From assembly GCA_036250195.1 (NCBI GenBank), contig JAVHZZ010000008.1:16683434-16747433 (forward strand): a stretch of DNA of 64,000 nt. The letters are read 5' to 3'. Under the pieces are notes generated by a model that ran no database searches, was not told the origin of the DNA, and worked only from the letters and a program-made list of their open reading frames with translations. How positions within the stretch are numbered: position 1 is the stretch's first letter; each line of letters opens with the position of its first letter. Source of the stretch: Mixophyes australis (taxonomy: Eukaryota > Chordata > Amphibia > Anura > Limnodynastidae). Made by a program: the position numbers and the translations under genes. Shown one piece after another: positions 22,266-36,058 of this stretch.

Positions 22266-25200
22266 TTAGTGTGTGTGTTCATGGAGAATGAGACTTCTCT
22301 TGGCTGTTTTGGAGCGTTAGGAAGAGGGAGGGGGGGGGGGGGGTCGTGTCTGGGATTCACATCCATTTAATTCCAGAGCTTCCTGCTGTAGCATTGGTTA
22401 CCATCTCATGTACAATTTACCCTTTACTGCAGCCTTATCTAGAAGTCCTCTTATTTATTCCACTTCCAACAGGTACAGCTCATGAAAAGTGCACTCTTGC
22501 AGGGGTTGGTGGAAGGGGATATCCACTGTTGACTTTAAACAGCATTTCTTATAGTGTTTTCTCCCTAGTGGTGTAATTTTTGTCTAAAGGTCAGCCTGCC
22601 AGAACAGATTTATGCTCTATACAAGACAGGAAGGGTTTTAGAAAAGCACCCACTCTAGCGTTTTATAAAACAGCCCTGCAGACTGCAGACAACGCTTGGC
22701 ATTTAATTGTGCTCCTAGTTTTCTTGGTCAGATGTGTTTATTTATTTTTATTATTTTTTTAAGAAAGCTATTTGTGTCCAGCCTTCTTTTATTTTCCTGG
22801 TGATAAAGGAATTGTCATTATTGTAACACTTAAGCATTCCTCGCTAGGGGGACACAAAAGGGGGCACTGGAGTTTTAGAGAAGTCAACCTTTTATTTTTA
22901 GACTCTTTAATATTCAGGGCATGTTCGTTTTGGAGCTTTGGCAATGTACTCGAGGGGGCGAAAAGTATTTAAACATGGGGAACTTCCAAGTGGATATATG
23001 ACAAAGGACAACCGTGCAGCCAAAGGGATATTTGTAACTTTGGGGGGGAAATGAACAGGATGTGCAATGTTTTATTTATGCAAGTGGTTTGTTTGTGCTC
23101 TGTTTGTTTTTGACTGTTCCTGTAACATTTCTGGAGTGTTGTGGGTTGTGTGAAGACGGAATTAGTATTAAGTCTTTAATCCTTAGCAGTAAACAGAGAC
23201 ACAGTGCTTATAGCTGTTTTGTTTGTTTAGATTTTGGGAGCTTGTCCTTTTTTTTTGGGGGGGGGGGTATACAGTTACAGACTAACGATGAGATATAGCC
23301 AGTTTCTTTGTGGTGCCTTCACCTGTGGATCAGTTTACTGCAGAGGGGTATTTGGGCAAGCCTAAAAGTGAAGTCATGTTGAGACAAGGAGGGGTTTCCT
23401 TCCCACCGAATATTCCATGACTGTCATTAGAAAGTAAGCAGAGATCTGGGCTGGGGAAGGAGTACAGAGGAAAAAAGATTTGCTGGGCATTTAAAAAAAA
23501 AAAAAAAAATACATTGCATATTTAAGACAACGTTTGCTGCTATAGAATGAGCCTTTTTATATGAAGCAATCAAGTTGGAATGAAGGGAATTCTCTTATTT
23601 ATTTTCTCAAGCTGAGGACTGGCTGCTGCATCTGACTTCATAACCCTCAGTCATTGTTCTGTCTTTTTTTGTCATCACTGCTTATTCCTATAGAGGACTC
23701 TTAATCGCAGCGTTTGCAGCATCTCTCTGGACGTTACGTAGGTCTAAGAAGGCCTGATTTGCTGTATTATAGTTTGTTGCTTGATAATAATCACTGACCA
23801 GTACTCCTCAGAAATGTATATCTGTGCCTGAATGTGTCAAACCAGATCTGCAACCAATGAGGACATATGGAACAGCAAGACACCATTATAAATAAATATT
23901 TGGCAATAGACTATTCATGTCTTTTAGAAGCCTTCTTGACCTGGAAAGTCAGCATGTTACTTTCGTGCTCATATTCATAACGTCAGGCTGCTAAACTGAT
24001 AACACAAAGGTAAAAATGTTCATCTATGTGATTTCTGTTGTTGCAAATATCTGATTTTTATGCCGTATATGTTCACTTTCTTGCATTTTAGCGTTGTGTA
24101 GTTAGTTAGGTGTTTCTCCATTTCATAAAGCAATTTTATCTGCTTGTGGTTTTGACTCTTTTAATCTATAGATTATCGTTAAGCTGTAAGTTGTTTGCTA
24201 TGCTATTTTCTGCTCTGCACAAATCTTCCCGTGGAATACAATTTATTTATCATTTTACGGAAAATAAACTATAAGCATAATGGGCATTTTAGGATCTAAA
24301 AGCTTCTGTAAGGCTTATGTTTTTCATCTACTGAAAGTATAAATCCATGGAGTTAAGTGTGTGCTTTTATTTTAATTTTTTTTCTCCATTTTGTTTTGCT
24401 GAAAGAGTATTTGCAAGTTGTTTTTAAAATGCACTTACTGGGATAGCTAGAAAGCCACCGAAAGCAGTTCTGGTTATGGTAGTCGGCGACTTAGGCTCAA
24501 ACATTCCGATAAGTTACTTTGTGATGCTTTCTTTTTCCTTATATGTTCCTGAAATATTTTTGGCAACTGTAAACTATTTTTTTTTTTTTTTTTCCTGTTT
24601 GTTTTGTGGGAGCGTGGGAACTGGTTTTAACAAAAATATTAGACTCTTCCTCTAATGGCAACGTAGTGATCTTGTTTACTGAAACGCTTTGAGGTGTTTT
24701 GATTAAACCATTACCTTCGTCAGATGGTTTACCTTTCAAAAGTCGTGATTTAGTCCACGTTTCGTCGAACAGCTTTTGGATTTGAGCTGTACCAGGTTAT
24801 AAAGAGTTACTGGGCCTCAACATGGTGCCAATGTCTTATTTCTTCTGGCTAATCCTTGCTAATGTGCAAAGTCCGATTTGTTATTGTTAAACCAAATGGC
24901 CCTTTAAGGAGAGGAAAAAAAAATCGTTTTAAGTAGATCACTTGTAACATATAGTTGTCTAATGAAGAGATTTACGGTACTGGCAAAGGGCTATTGTGTT
25001 GGCATTACCCCCTCACAGCATGCCCACGTATTATCTTAACAGCTCACTGCCACGTTTCATAAGCAGCATTTTCTATGAGAGGGCTCAAATATTACATACA
25101 ACAATTGCCTTGCGATGGGATTATTGTCATGTGAAATAAAGGGGGGTAAAAAAAAAAATAAGCTAGGTTTGAATGGTAAATGTTGTGTAGAATTAGGATA

Positions 25201-27186
25201 TCTGTGTCTAAGCACGATTACTCCGTGTAGTAGAATTGTGCACAGTGGGGGAGCGTTGAAATGCTTGCACAGATATTGGGCACTGTGAATTTCTGTCGGA
25301 TCTATAGGGATTACTGTGTTGCTTCAGGAATATAATACCGACTAACCTTAGTCCCCCTCCCCGAAAAAAAAAATAAAAAAAAATTGCCTTTTGCTAAAGC
25401 TGCCTTTAAATACCCTGGTAACAGCCAAATATACACAGGAGCACTTTCAGAAACATATCCAAAAATATCTGCACAAAGGTTGTTATTGACAAATCCTGTT
25501 CTTCTATACAGATTGAACTTCCTGTCCTTAAGTTTATTGAACAAGACTTCAGGGAGCCTACAATGGCTCAATACAGAGAAAAAATAATTTCATTCCGCTA
25601 GATAATCCTGCGAAGTTCTAATAGGGTAGGAAACGTCGACGTATATATTTATGAATAATATAAGATGCCTTTTCATGTTGGATAATGTCACATTTTGGCC
25701 TTAGCGGTCCTTTAACTAAGCAGATTTTTCTTTTTTCAGCAAGATATAGCAACTTTTTTTTTTTTTGCTGCTGTTTGAGGTAATATTACTATATCTTTGA
25801 TTCATCTTTTAATAGGTCTTGTTCTCAGTCTGTAACGTTTTACTGTACAGCCACCCTCAGACCGTTCCCCAATGCAATTGCATAATGTAGTAAGTCTTGA
25901 AATATTAACTGACTGGAGTGAAATTCTGTTGTTCTTTAAAATTTGACCTGCGCCTAATCCCGTTCCACGTCTCCTGTCTGGATCCCCAGCCTCTGCTATT
26001 TGTGCCCTTCCCAGACGCTGCTGTGGTATTTCTGTGGTATCAGTCTAAAGTGAAGCTGTCAAATATTTTGACTCCTCTTATCTGAGAACTAATTATACCT
26101 TTTAGTTTGAAATGTGCCCAAACCCTTCTGTCTGAAACTTTTGATCTTCTAGCCTGAGCGTGAAAAAAAAAACCAAAACGTGTCACGATTCCAGATAGCA
26201 ATGAACTCCCAATGCCAAGGTCACCTAAGAACATATGTGTGTGTCCATTATAGCGTTCGGTCCTTTCTCAGGCTCGTTCCTGCTCACAGCTGTAAGCCCT
26301 CGTCTTCCTGTTTATTTAATCGTTATTGCTAATCAGAGGCGATGAATGTTCTTCATAACAGGAGCCAGAAAGGCTCTTTTGTGTGTTGCAGTTGCCAGAA
26401 TATCTAAAAAAAAATAATCATTGGAAATACACTGCAAGTAAGGTGTGCACACTGCTATGCATCATATAAATATGCGCTTTTATATTTGCATTTTTGTTTT
26501 TTTATTCAAAATTACCACATGCATTATATAGTTTTGTCCAGTTTCTATATTTTATATCTACTTTTCACCAAGAAACGCGTTGCCGCTCTAAAGTTGGCTA
26601 CAGATTACTTGATGGATAAATGCAGTTATGGGAGGCTTGGGCGAAAGGATTGGGGTTTAGTAGACCTCCTATGACTGGGTCTGCTTGTCATTAATACTTA
26701 TTTATTAATAGTTTGCTGTATACAACATCGGGCCATAGTTAGTAATACCATGGACTTTGAATATAAATATCCCTGCCAATTATTGCTTGGTTTGATTATA
26801 TCACAAGGGTCTTGGTTAAATTAATATTTGGAGGAAGAAGTTTCCACTGCAATTCAGCCTCATGTATGTTTTGCAACTTGGGTTGTAATTACTGTTCTTT
26901 AAAAGCTATAGAAACAAATCGAGAGAGCACAAGTTTCATAGGAAAGGATCAGTAAGAGAAGGGAACAGTGAATGGTATAATCTTAACTTGGATAAGTATC
27001 TATTTCCAAACACCACTGCCTAGTCCGTTGTCAGTAACAATCCATGTGCAAAGTCATTTGACCATTTAAATTCTGTTTAATGACCATTTATTGGGCAACC
27101 AGGAAGTGGCGTTTGGGTAGAGGAACTATTAGACTTTTCATACCATTCACTTCCTGTTACAAATACATTATACAAGAGTTAGTTAT

Positions 27187-27240
27187 GGGGGGGGGGGGAG
27201 GGCCCTCCCTCCCCCCCCCCCTCCCCTCCACCCCCCCCCC
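27187..27240. repeat. G-run followed by C-runs, potential hairpin
   Basis: Twelve G, then A, GGG, then CCCTCCCT and two C runs of ten or more. The G and C blocks can pair with each other on one strand, and each could also form a quadruplex or i-motif. The region is a likely polymerase-slippage and assembly-error site. Confidence 0.85.
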
Positions 27241-28530
27241 TTCTTTCCAAAATCTTATTTATTCCTATATGTGCTGCATACACATTATTTCTTCCCTGCA
27301 CCATCCCAAATCTATACAGGAGGTTGGAACCATATTCAGGTAGTATTTTTCTCATTATCCAGCTCCCATGACTTGTTTCAGTCTGTACCCAAATTCTATC
27401 TAGCTGTGTTGTCCATTTTTTTTTTTTAATGTTTTATTCCTTTTATATTAATAATGTACTTTTTTGTAATTCATTTTATCTGCAAAATAAGTATAGTATT
27501 GTTAAAAAACAATGGGGAAATTGTGCATTACAGCAATAATGTTAATATGATTAATGACTAGTAAATTAGTTACTAGGACCAATAGGTTTGCAAAGAGAGG
27601 GATCGTAGGGACCACTTCATGTGGCTTGGCCACGTATGTATTGGGTGCGCATTGGTCAAGGACAGACCATGATATATATGAAATATATTCACGCTGCATT
27701 CAGTTTGTCCAGTTCGGCGACCGTGCTGCTGTTTTGCTGAAACGTACGCAGTCGGCTAAGCCTCGGTAATACCCCCGTCTTTCATAGTTACTCTAAACAA
27801 AACCCACGTCTATGAAGTCGAGGGGAATTCATTGCAGAGTGATTGCACTGTTTGTGTTTAGTGTAAATCCTGCTGGTTCCTTGTTTTTCAGGATAGTTCC
27901 GAAGGGACATTGTGAATAGTGCAAGTCATACTTCAAGTGTGCTGACAATCTATAGATCGTGCCTTTGCCCTTTTTGTTTTCACAAGTGACACTACATCCT
28001 GGTGACTGGTGTATGTCTTCATGTTGTCAGCCTAGTTTTGCAGAACAGCAGCAGATAACTGGGGACTGTGGCGATACGTGCGGTGGGAGAACACAGGTCG
28101 TCAGAAAGTCTAGTGTCCAATCTGTAGATCCCCAAAGTCTTGTACTGTTCCTGCATCGCAGTGCAGTTGTGGCTTTTTTTCTGATTTACAATACATCCCC
28201 TAAGTAAGTGAAATGGAGAAGTGAAATAACAGCGCCTGGTTAGAAGCATCTAGTCGGGGTGATGTGAACAGCTCTTTTTTTTGTAAGGTTGAAACTCGTT
28301 TTGGACAAGTGTGTGTGTGTTCCATGGCTGGACAATGTCACCGGTTCCTAGAGATCTGATGGGCTGAAGTTTTGTGATTAATTGGGACAGGTCATATAGT
28401 TGACTATAGAGGACGAGCAACTGTTGCACAGAAACTGCTACAAAACTAAAGTCCTAACATGATATACCTGGGCTGGCTGTCCCTAAATACTTCCATATTT
28501 CCATATTGTGCTAGCAACCTAATAATAACA

Positions 28531-28531
28531 A

Positions 28532-28574
<43 letters not shown>
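28531..28574. repeat. (ATT)n trinucleotide microsatellite
   Basis: About 14 ATT repeats. On the minus strand this reads as a polyasparagine frame, which is an artefact. Confidence 0.95.
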
Positions 28575-29376
28575 TAAACACATTTCTCTGTAATATGTGT
28601 TGATAGGCTGTATTCTTCTAATTCTTGGTTCATCCTGCAAATGTATAGAAGTACCGGTTCGGATACGATTTCCCGCGGTTGCGCGGATGATCGCTAAGGA
28701 TTATTCCCCTTTATGGTTATGAATCTCCTACATAATACCCGATATCCTGGTTATTGAACATTGCGTTGGGTAAAGTATCTCCCCCTGCAATGGAAGTATC
28801 ACATTTGTTGTGTGTACAATTGTTTGCCATGCCTCCTGTTTTGTCTCCAACCTCAAAGCAAATCCTTTATAAAGGTTTATGACTGGTAAGCGGCCGGGGG
28901 CCTGTGTGGCAGTAAAGGTCGCGTTCAATAAACCCTACGTGCTTTATTAGTCCCGGTAATTAACGCTCTGCTTTTAAGCGTTAATTTGCATGTCATTATG
29001 AAGAGTCCATAGTTACAGAGGGTGATCTCTGCGGTGGGAGAGTGCTGTCGTCGGTCTGCGGCTGTGAGATTGTGGTGGGTATCCAACGGGAACTTTTTTT
29101 TTTGTTTGTTTGCTTCTTTTCTTCACTTCAGAAGACTTTTTTTTTTAAACTGATTAATTTAAAGCAGGTTCTTGATCTCTATCATAATCTTCCACCTCAT
29201 GCCCAGGAGCTCATTTTATAGTCTTGTGGTTCACAATCATTTCACTTTTGTGTTGCCTTGCAAGATTTGTTATTTATCAACGGATTTGATAAGAGAGAAC
29301 AGATGGGGGCGGCTTTCAGTCGTGGGGCTTAGCGTTACCCCTCTTCACCTCTTCATCACGATGAAGGTTGTTGAAT

Positions 29377-29538
29377 AGGGGCGGGGATGAATTTATCAAG
29401 CCTTTCGAAAAAGGAAAAGTGTGGTGTTGCCCTTAGCAACCAGATTCTAGCTGTCATTCATCCAGTACATTCTAGAATCTGGTTGCTATGGGCAACAGCG
29501 CCACTGTTCCTTTTTAGAATGTTTGTAAATCCACCCCT
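29377..29538. mobile_element. Fold-back miniature element, AATCAGATTCTAGCT family, copy 3
   Basis: A shorter and more diverged copy of about 160 bp. It has GATGAATTTATCAAGCCTTT at the left, CAACCAGATTCTAGCTGTCA and its partner TAGAATCTGGTTGCTATGGG around the centre, and AATCCACCCC at the right. The central loop is smaller than in copies 1 and 4. Confidence 0.82.
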
Positions 29539-30268
29539 CAGGCTCATATTGTAGTATGATTGAGGAACAGTGTCTATATACATAGATGGAGATATATATA
29601 TATATATATGCCACATGTTTCCTGACAACCTATTTAAATCATGTCAGTATGCCACATGTCCTATATTCACACAGTAAAAGCACTAGTTGGGTTATGTAGT
29701 ATTCCTGAGACAAGCATAGCCTTCTCCCTCCATTATATCATAGGTTGTGTTTGCAGCACAAAGACATGGAGTCACTTAGTTCAGTAGCCAGCAGCGATCA
29801 GATCTTAGTCCACTTAGCTAAGGTGTTCATACTCCCATCATTTATTCATGTTAAAATTTCATATTTGTAAAAAAAAATAAAAAAAAATCAGTAGTATTTT
29901 AGTTTCCACCATGGGCGCTTAAAAATTAATCACCCTGTTGAATAATGTGCCCAATTACTGTAAATTATTAATGCCTCGGTCCTTGGTTAAAATCTGGTTC
30001 TACTTTTTCTTCTTTTTTTTTTTTTCCCTGCTACAGCCTGTGTTTAATGAGAGATATAGTGTTGGAAGTGAAGGAATCACAGCCTGGAAATTGTAGATTA
30101 CTGAATGGATCTAACAGTTGAAAGATGTTCTGAGAACATAATGAATATTCGTGCTCTATAGGAAAGTATGAAACTGCTTTTAAATGTCTGCTTTGTGCAT
30201 TTGAAGATGCAGGTGTTTAAAAAATTAAAATATATGTATACAATGGACAAAAAACAAAAAAGGTTTTG

Positions 30269-30269
<1 letters not shown>

Positions 30270-30346
<77 letters not shown>
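30270..30346. repeat. (GT)n(AT)n compound microsatellite
   Basis: About 16 GT repeats followed directly by about 22 AT repeats and a T run. The open frames across it are repeat artefacts. Confidence 0.95.
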
Positions 30347-30354
<8 letters not shown>

Positions 30355-31666
30355 TATTTGGAAGTCCTTCTGGTTTCTATTAAGGAACGTTAAGATGATT
30401 CCCCCCCCCCCCTGTCCCCAGAGTAATGTTTCTGTACTGTTACAGAAACACAAATCTCGCAGCGGTCCTGAAAGTCAAAATGGACATGGGTTTTATAAAT
30501 TTATTACGTTGGATGTAAACTTGTGGCTTTTTTCCCAGCTTCCTCCGAATCATAACCAACCGTATGTTTATTAATAATTATCCCCCCCCTCCACCTCTTT
30601 TGTCTTCAAACTATTTGTGTATGGAGATCCTCCGCTGTGTGTGCGCCAAGTGTTATTAAAAGGTTTTATGATTACTGGAAATTCTATAGTTTGTGGTTTG
30701 GGGTGAAAAAAGAAAAGTGGTAACGTATGAGCCATTGAAAAAAAATAAAAGGATGCTTTGTAGTAAACTAAATAAAAGTCATTAAAGTTTGAACGCTTTA
30801 GAACTTGTTCACTTCTGAACATGAATGGTCCATCGTATGCGCATGGTTTCCTCCCCAATGACGGAATTAGACTGACCAAAAGGACAATGGGTTTTAAATA
30901 TAGGGTATAATCCATATGAACAATGAATGACCCCTTTACATAGAGAGATAAAAAAAAAAAGCAATGGAGAAAATTTTTTTCGGCTTCTTAAAATGAGCCA
31001 TCTCTCCCACACATTGGAAACAGTCATTTTGTGGGATAACGAAATTTCGGTTAAGACCTCAATTTACTTGGAGCTATCAACATTCCTGAACCACTGTATC
31101 TCAGTGATGTCCCTAATTTATATTACATTTATAGGCTACATTTAGGTATCAGGCCATAGACTCCAATGCAACAAAACTAGTCAACGATTTATCATAAAAT
31201 GGTAGAATAATGTGTCTTTTTAAAGTGTAGCTTTTAATCAAATATTATTATTTATTTATTTTTTAAATGTCCTTATTCTAAAATATGTGCTTCTTTCTTG
31301 CGACCCCCTAACAGGGCTGTGTGTAAGTTATTCCTCACATTGTTTAATAACCATGCTCGTTCCATAATGAATGTAAAATACAGCGTTCATTGATAAACAT
31401 GTCAAATGCAAATTTGTGTATAGGTCACAGATCGCTCTCCAGCAAGTAACTGTTCGCTTGAAGCTTCAGATGTATACGTTGGAATATAAAACGCTTATTA
31501 ATGTTCACAGATGTTGCACTTTAATCCCATAGAATGATTGTTTTCTAGCAGCGGGAGATTTATTAAGCCTGTATTGTGTGAAATTGTGTGTGTATAAGCT
31601 TCTGTTTAAATTGCAGACTGCTAAGTTACACCAGTAATGGGCTGTGGGGTGTAGACCAGGTAACCT

Positions 31667-31967
31667 TCAGGGGCAAACGCAGGATTTGTAGAGGGGGGGT
31701 TCCACACCACGCCGCCAGTGGGCGTGACCAGCATGCATGGGGGTGTGTCTATAATTTTAGACAGTGCTTGGCTGCTCTCCAACTCTTCCTATCCCCATAA
31801 TATACATGGGCAATGCTGCGTGCACTACTGGTAGGTGCACACAGCTCTCCCTTTTCAAGCAGAGCCATGTGAAGCGGGGGCAGGGTCCAGCCACCTCAAT
31901 TATACAGTGCCCTAGGCTTGGAGGGGGGGTTTCCAGGCATTAGGAAATCCCCCTCGATTTGCCTATG
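31667..31967. mobile_element. Interspersed element with CAGGGGCAAAC / GATTTGCCTATG ends
   Basis: A 300-bp GC-richer block begins CAGGGGCAAACGCAGGATTT with a G-run and ends TAGGAAATCCCCCTCGATTT followed by GCCTATG. The ends are imperfect inverted repeats (CAGGGGCAAACGC versus the complement CATAGGCAAATCG). It has no coding capacity. It fits a non-autonomous DNA transposon. The family is not determined and no second copy was found in the window. Confidence 0.5.
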
Positions 31968-32769
31968 ACCTTGTATCCCCACCTCGCGGTGACGTTGGTA
32001 GATTGCCATTACCTTATCTAGTTGTCACAAACTGTGGTGAGAGAAACTTTTTGTTTTTTGTTTCTTTACATTTGATTTACAACACAATGATTCCAGGCGT
32101 CGCACATTTGGAGTTTAATCTAATTACCTTGTGACTTCGTTGTTAAATAAAGACTTGTAAATGGCAGGGCTGGGAAGGAAGACGGAGCCTACACCCAGAA
32201 ACAAATCGGACGTGCGACGTGTAACGTCACCGCGCTCTGTAAGGGAACTGTTGTTTCTTACTAATATGGAAAGTAAGTGGATGGGTAGCAGTAGCACAAA
32301 ATACAAATCAGTCTGTCTGTGTATTGTAACAGTTGGACACGGAACAAATGTGAGTAAGGTTCATCAGTCAGACATAATGGCCATAGCCACCCGTTGGCAT
32401 TTTATTTTTTTTACCACTTTTTTTTGTTGTTTTTACGCGGCTATCTTTATTTTATGTCTTGTAAGTTGCAGATAAGTGCAGAAGTGGAAATCTCCAGCTG
32501 TTCTAATTTCTCCAAACAAAAACACTACTCTTGATGTGGAGTTAAAATTATGGTTTCTTAAACCTTCAAATATTTCACCTCATGAGTGGATCTGTCATCC
32601 CTACATGAAACTTCAATAAAACGTGTGTGTGTGTATATATATATGTGTATATATAGTGGCAGTGAGGCATATTTGTCACAGTTCCCCTATAAGAAAATGG
32701 GTAGAAACACAGCTAGTCTGGAGCAGCAGGTTGCAGACAGGGTTAGATTTTCCCTGGTATCCTCTTTCA

Positions 32770-32772
<3 letters not shown>

Positions 32773-32829
<57 letters not shown>
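32773..32829. repeat. (CA)n microsatellite
   Basis: About 28 uninterrupted CA repeats. A smaller GTGTGTATATATATATGTG block lies upstream at about 32622-32657. Confidence 0.96.
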
Positions 32830-32832
<3 letters not shown>

Positions 32833-35039
32833 TTCCACATGGGTGTAATTGGTTTGTTTTGCTTTGATTTGTTTGTAGTGCTTGGGTGGAAGATAAAGAC
32901 ACTGGGCGGGTCCACCGATGCCAGTAAGTGGCCGGCTTGTAGTGGGGGACCTATTGTTCAGCTAGATGTAGGTGTGGGAGAGTTTGTGATACTTTTGCTG
33001 GACATGACTACTGTACCATCGCTGAAACTGTTTAGCCATCCTGACACTGCTAATAAACAGTGAAATGGTCCAGCAAACCTGTGTGAGATTCCAGTGAATA
33101 CAGTACTTTATCACTATATATATATATTATTATTTTTGAAGAGATTTTATGCTTAAGTCTTCACTCTCACCACAGTTGCAGGACAATCTTTATTTTTATA
33201 CGACTTGAATGCTTGCTGATTCTGCCTCTTGATGACCGTGAAGTAACTTAAGTATTGTGGTATTAAGCACAGTATAGAAGAAAATTATTCACAGCGACAG
33301 ATGTAGTTAAAGTGTAACTTTTGCATCTATACAGTGAGTGGAAGGAAACTGGAGAACACTGGCTACAAATTCACTAGTGGCATCCATGATGCATTGTTTC
33401 CTAGTCAGTTGATTAGACTACATTCTCATGAATATTCGCTCAGCCTACACTTGGGTCGTTTCCCTAATTACCCAAAATGAGCGAAATCACAATGGCAAAA
33501 TATTCACTCGCACAGATCATTTTCAGTTGGACAGAGCAACGATAGGCCCTAAACACAGGAACACCTAATAGTTCTGTAGCACTGAAACTGAATTATTTTA
33601 ATAGCCTTTGAAAACTATTAATCTTTTCAATTTTACTGGAGTGCAATAGATTTTTTTTGTGTCTATATCAATAGTATTCTGTTTTGTTTTTATTTAATTT
33701 GTTGCTCTTTGTTGTATAGAATTCTATTTGTAAAACAAGTTAGGTTTTACAAAATAAATTGAAAAAGTTGTTTTTGTAAATACTTCCATTTTTTTTTTTT
33801 TAATGTTACTCTAATAAAGTTCTGTTTACAGTGGAGTTAATACATAACAGCTAAATACACTACAGACTAAGGGAAAAATACCCTTGGAAACATTTTCTGT
33901 GACTTTAGGTCTATAGAGGTTTTTAGAAAAAATAAAATAAAAATCGCCTTTTATAAATATTCAGCATTTACTTTTGCTTGAAGTGGTTGATTCCAATGTT
34001 TCACCAACAGCTTGTTTTCTGGAATAACTAATTTGCCGTCTTTGTGTCACCAATTAAACCATCCTAACCTCCTTCGTGACCGTCACCCTAGACTTTGCCA
34101 CCTTTTTGTCTTAAGTTTCCGTCCACCTTGAATTGACAGCCCTTGTTGCTTCGGCTCCGGGGCGCTCTTGGCCCTGCTTGTCGTGAGTGACACGAAACAC
34201 GAGGACGCTACATGTAGTTTAATCTGTCCTGCGTGATATCCTATATTCCTGTATAATCAGCTGTGGGGAGAGCAGAGCAAGGTGAGGGCTGAGAAACTCT
34301 CTTCTGTGGTTTTTTTTTTCTGAATAGATCTGCCAATCTGTAAACATTATCAATTTGCCCTTGTGTGTTACTGAAAGGAGAGATCTATTGAGAACAGCTG
34401 GAGGCTTCTCAGAGCTGCTTTCTCAATGCGTTTCATATAGGCAATGCTTATTTTACACCTAAAACTTCCTTTATCTCTCTCTCTCTGTGAACAATATCCT
34501 TTTTTTTTCTTTTTGCATCCAATTGTCATTTTTTCCCCTTTTGTCTCTGATTTCAATGTAACGCTGCTCTGCCATTATTCAGTTCCTTGAAGTCCTTCTG
34601 CATTGTTTTCAATCCCTTTTCTTACTGTGGCCAACTCCTTGTTGATATTGATGACCCAGTATGACACATCTTAAGTCATTATTATTTCATTTAGTGGCTG
34701 TATGTATAGACCAAGAGGGAATCTGACTATCGATTCGCTGAATGGCTTGTAACATTGATTTATGAGTCAAGGATTTTGTGTGCTGAGCCAAACACAGTTA
34801 AGATTGCATCTTATGCGCCCATTGATTTAGTTTCAGATTTCACTTGGAGGTAATTAGACTATGATCTCACAGATGTTAACATTAAATTCAGTTTCTGTTC
34901 AAAACAATCTCGCAAATAGTTCAGCGTTTCCCACACGAGTTTCACATGAAGATGCACCGAGCAGCCGTTCTCGGATCTTTTCCAAGGAAGGGGCATTTGC
35001 AAGGGATATGAGCATGTATTTGGGTGGGGGTAGAACAAA

Positions 35040-35160
35040 CAGTAGCCAAACAGATGATGAGAATGCTCACAGCCACATACAGTGTTCTCCCCAGCACTTA
35101 TTTACTTGCTACCCCGGCTCTTGGAGCCGAGTTCTATTATAATAGAATAAACCTTTGTTT
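35040..35160. other. Possible terminal fragment of a DNA transposon
   Basis: CAGTGTTCTCCCCAGCACTT at about 35080 resembles the CAGTG-type termini of hAT-family elements and sits in a GC-richer patch ending in CCCGGCTCTTGGAGCC. The other end and any coding part are not seen, so this is only a hint. Confidence 0.25.
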
Positions 35161-35300
35161 CGCCTATTAGAACAGGCACTATGTTAGCACTACAACCAGC
35201 AGTGTGTGTTGACCACCAGTCTGACCAGTCCTTGCAGATGTGGGCAAAAACCTAAATATTTTTTCCAAAGTATTACACTGCCTCCCACCTGGCTACTTCT

Positions 35301-36058
35301 GAGAGTTATATAGTGGAAGGAGCAGGGTCCTCCAGCAGCACAGAGTATATCAGGAGATGAGTGATGTGTTAGTGAGGACAGGGCTGCATGTGACAGGGGC
35401 AGTGACATGATGTGAGGATGGGAATGGAGGCAGCAGGAAGCCACAGACTGAGAGTTATATAGTGGAAGGAGCAGGGTCCTCCAGCAGCACAGAGTATATC
35501 AGGAGATGAGTGATGTGTTAGTGAGAACAAGGCTGCATGTGACGGGGACAGTGACATGATGTGAGGAGGGGAATGGAGGCAGCAGGAAGTCACAGACTGA
35601 GAGTTATATAGTGGAAGGAGCAGGGTCCTCCAGCAGCACAGAGTATATCAGGAGATGAGTAATGTGTTAGTGAGGACAGGGCTGCATGTGACAGGGGCAG
35701 TGACATGATGTAAGGAGGGGAATGGAGGCAGCAGGAAGTCACAGACGGAGAGTTATATAGTGGAAGGAGCAGGGTCCTCCAGCACCACATAGTATATCAG
35801 GAGACGAGTGATGTTAGTGAGAACAGGGCTGCATGTGACGAGGACAGTGGGAAGTCACAGACTGAGAGTTATATAGTGGAAGGAGCAGGGTCCTCCAGCA
35901 GCACAGAGTATATCAGGAGATGAGTGATGTGTTAGTGAGGACAGGGCTGCATGTGACAGGGACAGTGACATGATGTGAGGAGGGGAATGGAGGCAGCAGG
36001 AAGTCACAGACTGAGAGTTATATAGTGGAAGGAGCAGGGTCTCCCAGCAGCACAGAGC
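35301..36058. repeat. 149-bp tandem repeat, five complete or near-complete copies plus a partial
   Basis: Copies start with GAGAGTTATATAGTGGAAGG at 35301, 35450, 35599, 35748, 35864 and 36013. The step is 149 bp except between the fourth and fifth, where a loss of about 33 bp gives 116 bp. The last copy is cut at about 36058. Copies are roughly 95% alike by eye, so the duplication is fairly recent. Minus-strand ORFs through it share the phrase SPDILCAAGGPCSFHYITL only because the repeat is copied. I see no sign that this is translated. Confidence 0.95.

Noticed and set aside
32161..32475. 104-codon plus ORF starting MAGLGRKTEP
   Set aside because: The first 30 codons look plausible, but the rest runs into poly-T-driven Phe-rich sequence. 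No homology is recognised, and the TCT|GTAAGG donor-like site has no supporting acceptor.
35190..35790. Minus ORFs sharing SPDILCAAGGPCSFHYITL
   Set aside because: The shared peptide reflects the 149-bp tandem repeat, and the frames break at different points in each copy.
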